A DNA stretch of 64,000 bases. It comes from Pontibacter sp. SGAir0037. Its GTDB lineage: Bacteria; Bacteroidota; Bacteroidia; Cytophagales; Hymenobacteraceae. Under the pieces are notes generated by a model. It saw only the letters and a program-made list of their open reading frames with translations, searched no databases and was not told the origin of the DNA. A program made the position numbers and the translations under genes. Positions 45,282-53,965 of the stretch are shown here, piece by piece. The DNA lies in assembly GCF_005491705.1 (NCBI RefSeq), contig NZ_CP028092.1, positions 4,898,001 through 4,962,000 of the forward strand. Direction: 5' to 3'. The first letter of the stretch is position 1; each line of letters begins with the position of its first letter.

Positions 45282-46211
45282 TCAAATCTTATTTTTAGAC
45301 GCCAAAAGATACAAGACAGCCATTCTGATGGCTACTCCGTTCTCCACCTGGTTTAATATGATGGAGTGATGGGAATCTGCAGCATCACTGCTTAGCTCTA
45401 CTCCCCGGTTTATCGGGCCTGGGTGCATAATTGTGATCTGCTTATCCAGCTTGTCGAGCATTTTCTTATTAATGCCGTAGTACAAGGTATACTCTCTCAG
45501 GGAAGGGAAATATTTCATTTGCTGCCTTTCCAGCTGGATGCGGAGCACATTGGCTACATCGCACCAGGCAAGAGCTTTATTTATATCCAGCTCTACTTTT
45601 ACTCCCAGTTCCTTTATGTATTTAGGTAGCAGAGTAGAAGGCCCACATACCATTACTTCTGCACCTTGCTTTTGCAAAGCGAAAATGTTAGATAAAGCAA
45701 CCCGTGAATGAAGGATGTCACCAACAATCACGATTTTCTTGCCTGCCACTTCGCCATACTTTTCTCTTATAGAAAATGAGTCCAGTAGAGCCTGCGTAGG
45801 GTGTTCATGCGTGCCATCTCCGGCATTTACAATATTGGCTTTGATATGCCTCGACAAAAAGTGAGGTGCTCCCGGGCTTGAATGGCGCATCACAATCATA
45901 TCTACCTTCATGGCCAGAATGTTATTCACAGTGTCCAGAAGTGTCTCTCCCTTTTTAACGGAGCTGCCACTGCTGGAAAAGTTAATCACATCTGCAGAAA
46001 GTCTTTTCTCGGCTAGCTCAAAAGAAAGGCGGGTGCGGGTGGAGTTCTCGAAAAAGACATTGGCAATCGTAATGTCGCGTAGCGAAGGAACTTTCTTAAT
46101 TGGGCGGTTCAGTACATCTTTGAAATTATCAGCGGTTTCAAAAATGAGCTGAATATCTTGTTTGGTAATATCTTTAATGCCTAACAGGTGCCTCACGCTG
46201 AGCTCTTGCAT
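45282..46211 (-). CDS. pyrB: Aspartate carbamoyltransferase catalytic subunit
   Basis: The protein is 309 aa, full length. The carbamoyl-phosphate site STRTR is at 57-61 and the aspartate-side HPGPINRGVE is present near the C-terminus. It makes carbamoyl aspartate, the first committed pyrimidine step. No pyrI regulatory gene is adjacent. It starts 7 bp after pyrR in one operon. Confidence 0.96.
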   Translation of the reverse strand: MQELSVRHLLGIKDITKQDIQLIFETADNFKDVLNRPIKKVPSLRDITIANVFFENSTRTRLSFELAEKRLSADVINFSSSGSSVKKGETLLDTVNNILAMKVDMIVMRHSSPGAPHFLSRHIKANIVNAGDGTHEHPTQALLDSFSIREKYGEVAGKKIVIVGDILHSRVALSNIFALQKQGAEVMVCGPSTLLPKYIKELGVKVELDINKALAWCDVANVLRIQLERQQMKYFPSLREYTLYYGINKKMLDKLDKQITIMHPGPINRGVELSSDAADSHHSIILNQVENGVAIRMAVLYLLASKNKI

Positions 46212-46218
46212 GGATGAT

Positions 46219-46788
46219 TTAGTCTTCGTTTTTCGTAATTAGCCAGATATTATCTTCTTCAACCTCCTGCCCTTGCCATTCTACCAAAACGCGTTGCGAT
46301 TGAAGTGAATTCACACTTTTGCCTACATAGGTTGGCTCTATAGGCAAATGCCGGCTATAAAGGCGGTCTATCAGAACCAGTAACTCCACATTGGCAGGGC
46401 GGCCGTAAGCTATCATCGCATCTAAAGCAGCTCTCACAGATCGGCCTGTGTAGAGAACATCATCAACCAGGATCACTTTTTTTCCTTCAATCAGAAAGTC
46501 GATGCGGGTTGCATTTGCTGCAAGTGGCGTTTCTCTTCTGCGAAAGTCGTCGCGGTGAAAGGTGGTATCCAGGTAGCCTGTAGGTACAGACGTGCCCAAA
46601 ATAGAAGTTAGTTTTGCCTGAATGCGCTGTGCTACTTGTCTGCCACGGGGTTGTAAGCCTAAAATAACAGAATCAGAAAAGTTACCATGGTTCTCAATCA
46701 GCTGGTGGCAAAGCCGCAATACCATAATATCGAGCAACTGGTGATTTACAATTAGTCTTTTCTGCATAAGAAGCGGTATGTGTTGCAA
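46219..46788 (-). CDS. pyrR: Bifunctional PyrR (pyr regulator / uracil phosphoribosyltransferase)
   Basis: The protein is 189 aa. The PRPP loop VILVDDVLYTGRSVRAALD (about 98-116) is intact. In Gram-positive bacteria PyrR binds pyr mRNA to control attenuation and has weak UPRTase activity; in Bacteroidota its RNA role is less clear. First gene of the pyrR-pyrB unit, 7 bp upstream of pyrB. I see no PyrR-binding attenuator upstream. Confidence 0.94.
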   Translation of the reverse strand: MQHIPLLMQKRLIVNHQLLDIMVLRLCHQLIENHGNFSDSVILGLQPRGRQVAQRIQAKLTSILGTSVPTGYLDTTFHRDDFRRRETPLAANATRIDFLIEGKKVILVDDVLYTGRSVRAALDAMIAYGRPANVELLVLIDRLYSRHLPIEPTYVGKSVNSLQSQRVLVEWQGQEVEEDNIWLITKNED

Positions 46789-46858
46789 ATATAGATACTT
46801 CGGCGGGAGTAGTGCAAATTTTTAAAATCAATGATGGCTAAATTTAGCCCGCTGCTTT

Positions 46859-48340
46859 TTAGAAGGTGATTTTATTAATGTAAAACACTTTTTCCTCAGA
46901 GTAGCTTTTGTTGTTTTTATTTTTAAATCCAAATGCAGCAAAGGTTGAGCCATACCAGCGGATAACACCTGGATCATAAGTGTCCTTTATTTTTTCATCA
47001 GCATCAAGGCGTAGTAACTCTAGCTCAGAAACTTCATTCTGGTACGTGTTACCCTGTATCACCTGGTAAAATATTTTGTTTTCGTCCGGGTAAGCAATAA
47101 TTATTTTCTCATCTGCTGTGTGGGCGATTTCAACGGCATAAGTAAGAGTGGGTGTGGTAATTTCGCTCATAGGGAAGTTGTTGTCCCAAACCAGGTTGCC
47201 AGCCCTGTCAAAACCTAGTAATACCAGGTGGCTCCGCTTATAACCCTCTGTTCTGCGCGACGAAGGAAATAAAAGCGGATAGTTTAACGTGCTGACGCTG
47301 CCACCTGAGTAGGGGCTGTAAACTTCTGCCGCTAGAAGATAGCCAGCAGGAGTAGGCATAAGATCATGTAGCAGAAGCCTGTATTGGTTCAGCGGTTCTT
47401 TGCCTGATTTTATACGTGCTTTTTCGCGTGCTCTTACTCGTTTTTCTCTTCTTGGCTTCATGTACTTGTAAAAGTTTTCAAGCTGGAGCATATCGTAAAA
47501 GTCGGCATTTACTACGCCCGAAGCTACATCTGCTACAAAAAAGCCCTGATTTAACCGGATATCGCGTGTGCCAAATGTTCCAAAAAGCAATTTGCTAGTA
47601 CTGTCTCCTGGCGTGATTTCAGCATTAAGCAAGCTCCGGTTGCCGTTTTGTAGGATAAAGTGGTTGCTGATTAGTTTTCCGTACACATCAAAGCTTTTTA
47701 CCTGAAGGCGTGAGATACGATTATTAGACTCTGTTAAGACTACATCTACACGCTTATGTTCTTTGTCGATCAGCAGATCAGAGAAAGAAGAGCGCTGATC
47801 GTATAGTGTTGGCAGTATCTGAGGCTCTTTGTGGTCGGGGTTCAGGTAAAGAAGCACCGGATTGTCGTCTTTGCTGTTATGAGCTATAATGAAATAATTA
47901 CCCTGTATAACACCATATTCATAGATGCTGTCAATGTTTTTAAACTCCTGCTCTACCAGTTTTAGGTTTCCGGTTGGAATATGTACCTGCAGGAATTTGT
48001 ATTCCTCTGTTTTTCTGCCTGAGAGGGCAAGGTAGGTATAAGGAGCTTCGGTATAGTATCTGATAAACTCACATTCGGAAGGAATGTCAAGCGCTTTACT
48101 CCAGACCTGCTTCAGGTTTGCATCGTACTTGTTAAGATTAAAAGTTGCTTTGCTGCCCCATGTACTACTGGTTTTGCTGAAAATGAGAAGGCTGCTATCT
48201 GGTAAAGCAATTACTTCTACAGAAGTTTTGTTCCAGTCAAATGGCAGTTCTATGCGCAAAGACTGGTCTGGCTCCTGGGCCATGAGTGGTTCAGCTGAAA
48301 GAATGAGTAAGCAAAGAAGCAGGAAGTAAACTCTAATCAT
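46859..48340 (-). CDS. Secreted protein of unknown function, propeller-like
   Basis: The protein is 493 aa with a signal peptide (cut near PLMAQ, about 22). The mature chain is rich in strand-turn units (LPDSSLLIFSKTSSTWGSK, FDVYGKLISNHFILQ, FDRAGNLVWDNNFPM), suggestive of a beta-propeller. A basic patch, KPRREKRVRAREKARIKSGK (about 297-316), interrupts it. No known family recognised. It is monocistronic. Periplasmic or surface location is inferred from the signal peptide. Confidence 0.82.
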   Translation of the reverse strand: MIRVYFLLLCLLILSAEPLMAQEPDQSLRIELPFDWNKTSVEVIALPDSSLLIFSKTSSTWGSKATFNLNKYDANLKQVWSKALDIPSECEFIRYYTEAPYTYLALSGRKTEEYKFLQVHIPTGNLKLVEQEFKNIDSIYEYGVIQGNYFIIAHNSKDDNPVLLYLNPDHKEPQILPTLYDQRSSFSDLLIDKEHKRVDVVLTESNNRISRLQVKSFDVYGKLISNHFILQNGNRSLLNAEITPGDSTSKLLFGTFGTRDIRLNQGFFVADVASGVVNADFYDMLQLENFYKYMKPRREKRVRAREKARIKSGKEPLNQYRLLLHDLMPTPAGYLLAAEVYSPYSGGSVSTLNYPLLFPSSRRTEGYKRSHLVLLGFDRAGNLVWDNNFPMSEITTPTLTYAVEIAHTADEKIIIAYPDENKIFYQVIQGNTYQNEVSELELLRLDADEKIKDTYDPGVIRWYGSTFAAFGFKNKNNKSYSEEKVFYINKITF

Positions 48341-48365
48341 AACAGCGTTGCTTTTAATTTAAGAG

Positions 48366-48408
48366 GAAAAAGCCTGTCATGGCTTACATACTAAAGATGA
48401 CAGGTTTT
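48366..48408 (-). terminator. Terminator of the EVE-domain gene
   Basis: Minus strand CCTGTCAT (48404-48397) pairs with ATGACAGG (48380-48373), extended by A-T pairs, then a T-run. Confidence 0.75.
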
Positions 48409-48433
48409 AAGTAAGCTCTAGCTACAGGCTTAT

Positions 48434-48838
48434 TTAATTGCCCAGAGATAACAGAACTTCAAATTCTTCTGTTTTTAACGGCATTACAGACAACCGGGAT
48501 TGGCGCAGCAGGGCTATATTTTCCAAGCGGTTATCTTTTTTAATTTGATCCAGTGTTACCGGATCTTTAAAATCACGTTCTGGTACCAGGTCTACGGCTA
48601 CCCATTTTGCATCTTCGGCTTTGGGATCTGGATAGGCCGCATTTTTTACTTTGGCAATGCCCACTACAGCTTTCTCAGAAACGCTATGGTAAAATAGCAC
48701 CAGATCGCCTGGCTGCATTTGTTGTAAATTATTTCTTGCCTGATAATTACGTACGCCATCCCAGCAGGTGACGCCGTCTCGTACCAAATCAGCCCACGAA
48801 TATGCTTCAGGTTCTGATTTTACTAGCCAGTATTGCAT
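48434..48838 (-). CDS. EVE-domain protein
   Basis: The protein is 134 aa. It starts with the diagnostic YWLVKSEPEAYSW and continues with WDGVRNYQARNNL, GDLVLFYHS, VVGIAKVKN and LIxLRQSRLSVMPL-like segments. EVE domains belong to the PUA-like superfamily and bind modified bases in DNA or RNA. The stand-alone form is conserved in many bacteria and eukaryotes (thymocyte nuclear protein 1). No restriction partner is adjacent, so a housekeeping role is likely. Confidence 0.93.
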   Translation of the reverse strand: MQYWLVKSEPEAYSWADLVRDGVTCWDGVRNYQARNNLQQMQPGDLVLFYHSVSEKAVVGIAKVKNAAYPDPKAEDAKWVAVDLVPERDFKDPVTLDQIKKDNRLENIALLRQSRLSVMPLKTEEFEVLLSLGN

Positions 48839-48871
48839 GGATATTATTAATTTATGTAAGTTTTATTGGTT

Positions 48872-49273
48872 TTAGTTTTGTAGTGGCAGTCTTCTTATTT
48901 TTAAGACCTGGTCTTTGAGAGACAGGATTTTGATGCGATAATCCTGTTCAGGCGATTGCTCTTCTCTATCAAATTTCACCAGTATCGTGTCCTGGCCTTC
49001 CAGTTCCCAATGGCCCGTTACTTCTTCCAGTCCATCGGCAGGAGCAATTTCATATTGGCGGATAATGCCATCTTTTTCCATAGTAAAGCCTGTTCTGCCT
49101 CGGGAAGGTGGAAAATCAAATGTATTAGGCCGAAAGGTCATAATATCACCTTGGTCTTCTTCATAAGAGTGTAGCCAGGTTTTCTGCAGAAGCTCCGACT
49201 CCAGTTTACTTTTCTTGCAGGTAACTGCCAGCAGAAAAAGGCCCAGGATACAGAGCAGCGATGTGTATTTCAT
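48872..49273 (-). CDS. Small lipoprotein, lipocalin-like pattern
   Basis: The protein is 133 aa from ATG 49273, chosen because MKYTSLLCILGLFLLAVTCKK then gives an SPII signal with lipobox AVTC; ATG 49294 would add seven residues. The mature part has a lipocalin-like order: LLQKTWLHSYEEDQG, MTFRPNTF, TGHWELEGQDTILVKF and YRIKILSLKDQVLKIRR. Many Bacteroidota lipoproteins show this pattern. Function unknown; envelope location likely. Confidence 0.78.
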   Translation of the reverse strand: MKYTSLLCILGLFLLAVTCKKSKLESELLQKTWLHSYEEDQGDIMTFRPNTFDFPPSRGRTGFTMEKDGIIRQYEIAPADGLEEVTGHWELEGQDTILVKFDREEQSPEQDYRIKILSLKDQVLKIRRLPLQN

Positions 49274-49375
49274 AGAAATAAAGGTAGAGGCCATAACAAG
49301 CAGCCTATTTTAAAGCTAAGATAGAGAATTCCGTGTTTATTTTGAAGTCAAAATTCAAATGTTAGAAGTTGAAGC

Positions 49376-49409
49376 GTTGCTCTGGTACAGGGCGAATTTT
49401 CTATCTTTG
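49376..49409 (+). promoter_or_regulatory. Candidate promoter of the PolX gene
   Basis: GTTG (49376-49379), 22-base spacer, TATCTTTG (49402-49409), a full -7 match. A start near 49415 would leave a leader of about 15 bases before the GTG start codon. Confidence 0.5.
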
Positions 49410-49429
49410 TACAACACAAGAAGCTGGCA

Positions 49430-51130
49430 GTGGAAAATAAAAAAATAATAAAACAGTTTAAGCTAACGGCAGAGCTTATGGAGTTGCATGACGAGAATCC
49501 TTTTAAGGTGCGCTCTTATGCAAATGCCATAGCGGCCCTGGAATTGGTGGAAGAGCCACTGGTGGGCAAAACCTTAGCCGAATTAGAGAAGATAAATGGT
49601 GTAGGCAAAAGTATAGCCGCACGAATTCTGGCATTAAACGAGGAAGGTTCTTTTGAGGAACTGGATCAGTTGCTTGCTGCCACACCGCCAGGCGTGGTAG
49701 AGATGCTTCGCATTAAAGGTATAGGCCCTAAGAAGGTGCGTACTATCTGGAAAGAGTTGGGCACAGAAACGCTGGAAGAGTTGCTGGAGGCATGTGAACA
49801 GGATAAATTAAGCAAGATTAAAGGGTTTGGAGCTAAAACGCAGGAAAACATAAAGCAGGCATTGCTCTTTACGCAGCAGAACAGGGGTAAGCTACTGTTT
49901 GCTGAGGCAGAAGCCAGTGCTGATGAACTGCAGCAAACTATTAAAGCTGTTTTACCTGATGCCGAAGTTGCCCTTGTCGGGGCAGTCAGGCGGAGGATGG
50001 AAATTGTAGAGGAACTGCAGCTTTTAATTGGTGCCGACCAACCTGTTGCCGTGCAGGAACAGCTGAATGCATTGGAAGTGCTGCACCAGGAGGAGAAAGC
50101 CTCCGGACCTTTTGCCTGGAGAGGTATGCATACAATAAGTAGCCTCCGGACAGAAATAAACATAGTACCTAAAAAACGTTTCGCAAACGAACTATTAATG
50201 CATTCGGCTGCCATAGAGCACATAACGCTTCCTTACGAAGCTTCTGATACATTATTCGGATTAATTAAAAAGCAGGACTTCGCTTCTGAAAAGGCTATTT
50301 ATCAGGCAGCAGGTATGGCATATATTGTGCCTGAACTCAGAGAAGGCACGAATGAGCTGCAACTGGCAAGAGAGAACAAACTGCCGGTTCTGCTGGAGGA
50401 GAGCGACCTGAAAGGAATTCTGCACAACCATAGTACTTATTCGGATGGTGCCCATACACTGGAACAAATGGCTGTTTATTGCCGTGATCTGGGATTTGAG
50501 TATCTGGGAATTTCGGATCATTCTAAAACAGCTTCTTATGCCGGTGGTTTGCGAGAAGGCGATGTGCTGCGGCAGCAGAAAGAGATAGATGAACTGAATA
50601 TAAAGCTGGCTCCGTTCAAAATCTTTAAAGGAATAGAATCTGATATTCTGGGCGATGGGTCTCTTGATTATGACCCAGATATACTGGCTACTTTCGACTT
50701 TATAGTAGCTTCTATCCACAGCACACTCAACATGGACGAAAAAAAGGCCACCGCACGACTTATTACAGCCATCGAAAATCCTTATACTACCATGCTTGGG
50801 CATCCAACGGGCAGGTTGCTGCTTCGCCGCGAGGGCTACCCGATCAACCACAAAGCTGTTATTGATGCCTGTGCTGCCAATAACGTTATTATAGAAATAA
50901 ACTCAAACCCCTGGCGGCTCGACCTGGATTGGCGTTGGGTACAGTATGCACAGGAGAAAGGGGTTATGCTAAGTATAAACCCGGATGCTCACCATACCAG
51001 CGGTTATCACGATATGCGCTATGGCGTGCTGGTAGGCAGAAAAGGTGGCCTTACCAAAGAGATGACCTTTAATGCAAAAACTGTGGAAGAAGTAGAGGCC
51101 TATTTTAAAAACCGGAAAGCAAAAATCTAA
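49430..51130 (+). CDS. polX: PolX-type protein: degenerate polymerase domain + PHP domain
   Basis: The protein is 566 aa from a GTG. Residues 1-150 are helix-hairpin-helix repeats (KINGVGKSIA, IKGIGPKKVRTIW). The family-X nucleotidyltransferase region follows, but the catalytic acids are gone: in GAVRRRMEIVEELQ (184-197) the GDxD is replaced by E195-L-Q197, and the third Asp is E242 (RTEIN). The PHP domain (about 330-560) looks intact: H332-N-H334, SDG, SDHS, GIESDI, SIHS, GHPTG, EINSNP, NPDAHH. So this is probably a metal-dependent 3'-5' exonuclease or AP endonuclease without polymerase activity, for DNA repair. Confidence 0.9.
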   Translation: MENKKIIKQFKLTAELMELHDENPFKVRSYANAIAALELVEEPLVGKTLAELEKINGVGKSIAARILALNEEGSFEELDQLLAATPPGVVEMLRIKGIGPKKVRTIWKELGTETLEELLEACEQDKLSKIKGFGAKTQENIKQALLFTQQNRGKLLFAEAEASADELQQTIKAVLPDAEVALVGAVRRRMEIVEELQLLIGADQPVAVQEQLNALEVLHQEEKASGPFAWRGMHTISSLRTEINIVPKKRFANELLMHSAAIEHITLPYEASDTLFGLIKKQDFASEKAIYQAAGMAYIVPELREGTNELQLARENKLPVLLEESDLKGILHNHSTYSDGAHTLEQMAVYCRDLGFEYLGISDHSKTASYAGGLREGDVLRQQKEIDELNIKLAPFKIFKGIESDILGDGSLDYDPDILATFDFIVASIHSTLNMDEKKATARLITAIENPYTTMLGHPTGRLLLRREGYPINHKAVIDACAANNVIIEINSNPWRLDLDWRWVQYAQEKGVMLSINPDAHHTSGYHDMRYGVLVGRKGGLTKEMTFNAKTVEEVEAYFKNRKAKI

Positions 51131-51206
51131 TGCCTTTCTTTTGTTTTACTTGCCACAGCCAATGTACTGGAACAAACTTTAATACGAACAGCTTAAACAC
51201 GTTCTC

Positions 51207-52190
51207 TTGAAAAAAGAAAACTTAAAAATACTGGTTATCCGGTTTAGCTCTATTGGTGATATTATTTATACCACGCCTGTTGTGCGTGCATTAAAACAGC
51301 AGTTACCCGGGGCTGAAATCCATTTTCTCACCAAGAAGAGTTTCAGCTTTATGTTTAACCATAATCCTTATGTGGATAGGCTTCATCTGCTTAAAGACAA
51401 GTTATCTGATACGATAAAAGACCTGAAAGCAGAGAAATATGATTACGTAATTGATTTGCATAACAGCCTTCGCTCAGCCATGGTGAAGGTGGCATTGGGA
51501 GTAAAATCTTCTACTTATAAAAAAGAGAGGATTAAGAAGGTGCTAGCAATACGGTTCAAAATAAACAAAATAGAACCTGTGCACCTGGTTGATCGCTATT
51601 TCAAAGCCGTTAAATTTCTGGGAGTAGCTAACGATCAGCAGCCTATTGATTACTTTCTGGCAGGTGATTACCAGGTGGAACACCTGTTGCCGGAGAGCCA
51701 CCATAAAGGATATGTGGCTTTTATTATTGGCGCCACTCATTTTACAAAGAGGATGCCCAATGAAAAAGTAATCAGTATCTGCCGGTCGCTTCAGAAGCCT
51801 GTTGTTTTACTGGGAGGAAAAGATGTGGAAGAAAACGGCCGCATTATTCAGCAGGGGGCAGGAGCGCACGTTGTGAGCACCTGTGGTAAAATCAGCATGA
51901 ATGAATCTGTGTTCCTGGTGAAACAAGCGGATAAAGTTATTGGCTTTGATACAGGGCTTACACATATTTCAGAAGCTTTTAACAAAGACCTGGTTTCTAT
52001 TTGGGGTAGTACAGTGCCTGAATTGCTGGGTGTGCAGCCATACCTGGTAAGCAATCACTATGAGGCAGGAGTGGAACTACCGTGTCGGCCTTGCTCTAAA
52101 TTCGGATTGCCAAAGTGCCCGCTTGGTCACTTTAAATGTATGCACGATATCGATGAAGCGTCTATAGTTGCTTTTGCAAACAGGGATTAA
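51207..52190 (+). CDS. Glycosyltransferase family 9 (heptosyltransferase-like)
   Basis: The protein is 327 aa from a TTG start; no upstream ATG in frame fits better. N-terminal ILVIRFSSIGDIIYTTPVVRAL (about 8-29) is the typical GT9 opening, and GFDTGLTHISEAFNK (about 248-262) matches the donor-binding region. GT9 enzymes add heptose or related sugars to the lipopolysaccharide core at the inner face of the inner membrane. Four Cys near the C-terminus (CRPCSKFGLPKCPLGHFKCM) are usual in this subgroup. Starts 76 bp after polX; co-transcription is possible. Confidence 0.9.
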   Translation: MKKENLKILVIRFSSIGDIIYTTPVVRALKQQLPGAEIHFLTKKSFSFMFNHNPYVDRLHLLKDKLSDTIKDLKAEKYDYVIDLHNSLRSAMVKVALGVKSSTYKKERIKKVLAIRFKINKIEPVHLVDRYFKAVKFLGVANDQQPIDYFLAGDYQVEHLLPESHHKGYVAFIIGATHFTKRMPNEKVISICRSLQKPVVLLGGKDVEENGRIIQQGAGAHVVSTCGKISMNESVFLVKQADKVIGFDTGLTHISEAFNKDLVSIWGSTVPELLGVQPYLVSNHYEAGVELPCRPCSKFGLPKCPLGHFKCMHDIDEASIVAFANRD

Positions 52191-52195
52191 TGTGG

Positions 52196-52405
52196 GAATG
52201 AGGTAATGTGCTGATGTACTAATTTAGGGATGTGAGAATTTGGAAATGTGGAGATTTGAAAATTAATGACAGTTGAGAGCTGCCTTAGATATACAGTAAC
52301 CTTAAAGCCTATCACAGAGAAGCCGTGGAATTGCTCCGCGGCTTCTCTGTGATAGGCTTACTAAACATTCACATCTTCAAATTCTCACATTGAAAAATTA
52401 GCACA
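52196..52405. repeat. Terminator hairpin nested in a longer degenerate inverted repeat
   Basis: Left unit TGTGAGAATTTGGAAATGTG (52232-52251 region) and right unit CACATCTTCAAATTCTCACA (52370-52389 region) are near reverse complements, each with a further match GTGCTnATGTACTAATTT / AAAAATTAGCACAT. They flank the hairpin 52305-52359. Related units occur at 35342-35366. Confidence 0.65.
52305..52359. terminator. 21-bp bidirectional terminator between GT9 and serS
   Basis: Arms 52305-52325 and 52339-52359 are exact reverse complements with a 13-base loop (partly paired). Convergent genes on both sides. Confidence 0.85.
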
Positions 52406-52409
52406 TGAC

Positions 52410-53684
52410 TTATGAAATGGAGCTGAACCCAAGGTATGGATGCAGCACCTTTGGCATGTTAATACCATCGGGCGTCTGATTATTCTCCAGGATAGCAGCA
52501 ACAATACGAGGAAGAGCAAGCGCACTACCGTTAAGGGTATGCAGCAACTGGGTTTTGCCTGATTCTGTTTTGTAGCGTAGTTTCAGGCGGTTAGCCTGGT
52601 ATGTTTCAAAGTTAGAGGCAGAACTTACTTCCAGCCAGCGGTTTTGGGCGGTAGAGTATACTTCCATATCATAGGTAAGAGCCGAAGTAAAGCCCATATC
52701 ACCACCGCACAGGCGTAGCACACGGTAAGGTAATTCCAGTTTCTGTAGCAAACCCTGAATATAGCTGCTCATTTCTTCCAGCACTTCATAAGACTTCTCA
52801 GGCAGCGTAATTTGCACTATCTCTACCTTATCAAACTGGTGCAGGCGGTTCAGGCCACGTACATCAGCGCCCCATGAGCCAGCCTCTCTTCTAAAGCAAG
52901 GCGTATGGCCAGCATTTTTAACAGGGAGCTGCTCTGTAGGCACAATCACATCACGGTAAATGTTTGTGATCGGCACTTCAGCAGTTGGGATCAGGTACAG
53001 GTTATCTTCAGTAGCATGGTACATCTGTCCGTCTTTATCCGGTAGCTGACCAGTGCCGTAGCCTGAAGCTTCGTTTACAAGAATCGGGGGTTGTACTTCT
53101 GCATAACCAGCCTTAATGGCTTCGTCTAAAAAGAAGTTGATGAGTGCACGCTGTAAACGTGCCCCTTGTTTCTTATAAACCGGGAAACCGGCACCGGAAA
53201 TTTTATTGCCAAGCTCAAAGTCTATGATATCATACTTCTGAATTAGCTCCCAGTGTGGAAGAGCACCTTCATGTAAAACAGGAATTTCTCCATGTTGTAG
53301 AACTACTTCGTTGTCTTCTGCTGTTCTACCTTCAGGCACGCTTTCGTGAGGCAGATTAGGTAACTTGTAAAGTGCTTTCTGAAGTTCTTCTTCCAGCGAC
53401 GAAAGCTGCTCAGCCAAGGCCTTTGCCTTTTGCTTCAGCTCGGTTGTTTCCGATTTGTAAGCCTCGGCTTTGTCGCGTTGGCCGCTCTTCATTAATACGC
53501 CAATTTCTTTCGATAGCGTATTCGATCTAGCCTGTAGTTCATCATGCTCGCTTTGTGTCTGGCGTCGCTGCTGATCGAGCTCCAGCAGGGCGGCAACTTC
53601 TGCTGCCGCATTTTTGTAGTTTTTCTTGGTCAAACCTGCCACTACCAGGTCAGTCTGATCTCTTAAAACATGTAACTGTAGCAT
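52410..53684 (-). CDS. serS: Seryl-tRNA synthetase
   Basis: The protein is 424 aa from ATG 53684, where MLQLHVLRDQTDLVVAGL matches the usual SerRS start; the frame continues 32 codons upstream but that part is unlike the family. N-terminal coiled-coil arm (about 25-105), then the class II core with motif 2 (PCFRREAGSWG) and motif 3 (LNGSALALPRIVAAILEN). It charges tRNA-Ser. Convergent with the GT9 gene; no operon partner. Confidence 0.97.
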   Translation of the reverse strand: MLQLHVLRDQTDLVVAGLTKKNYKNAAAEVAALLELDQQRRQTQSEHDELQARSNTLSKEIGVLMKSGQRDKAEAYKSETTELKQKAKALAEQLSSLEEELQKALYKLPNLPHESVPEGRTAEDNEVVLQHGEIPVLHEGALPHWELIQKYDIIDFELGNKISGAGFPVYKKQGARLQRALINFFLDEAIKAGYAEVQPPILVNEASGYGTGQLPDKDGQMYHATEDNLYLIPTAEVPITNIYRDVIVPTEQLPVKNAGHTPCFRREAGSWGADVRGLNRLHQFDKVEIVQITLPEKSYEVLEEMSSYIQGLLQKLELPYRVLRLCGGDMGFTSALTYDMEVYSTAQNRWLEVSSASNFETYQANRLKLRYKTESGKTQLLHTLNGSALALPRIVAAILENNQTPDGINMPKVLHPYLGFSSIS

Positions 53685-53965
53685 AATTGGGGCTTGTATT
53701 GAGGCACAAAAATATACTTTTTTGAGTAGTATGCTGTCATTACGAAATCTTTTACATAAAAATTGAAACATTTTTAACAAAATACATCGTAATATTTGTT
53801 AATTAAAGCGCATTGCAATAACATTGCAGTACAATTTGAAGAAGGCCCTTTCCTGAGCCTCACTTACTCAATCACAACCTGATCTTAATCCTAATAATTA
53901 AAAATCTCTCGCTGGCTACACATGCCGTGTACCGGCAAGTATAGTTAACTACCATACAACTATTT

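Noticed and set aside
52410-53780. Longer seryl-tRNA synthetase starting at 53780
   Set aside because: The 32 extra residues are unlike SerRS; MLQLHVLRD at 53684 is the usual start.
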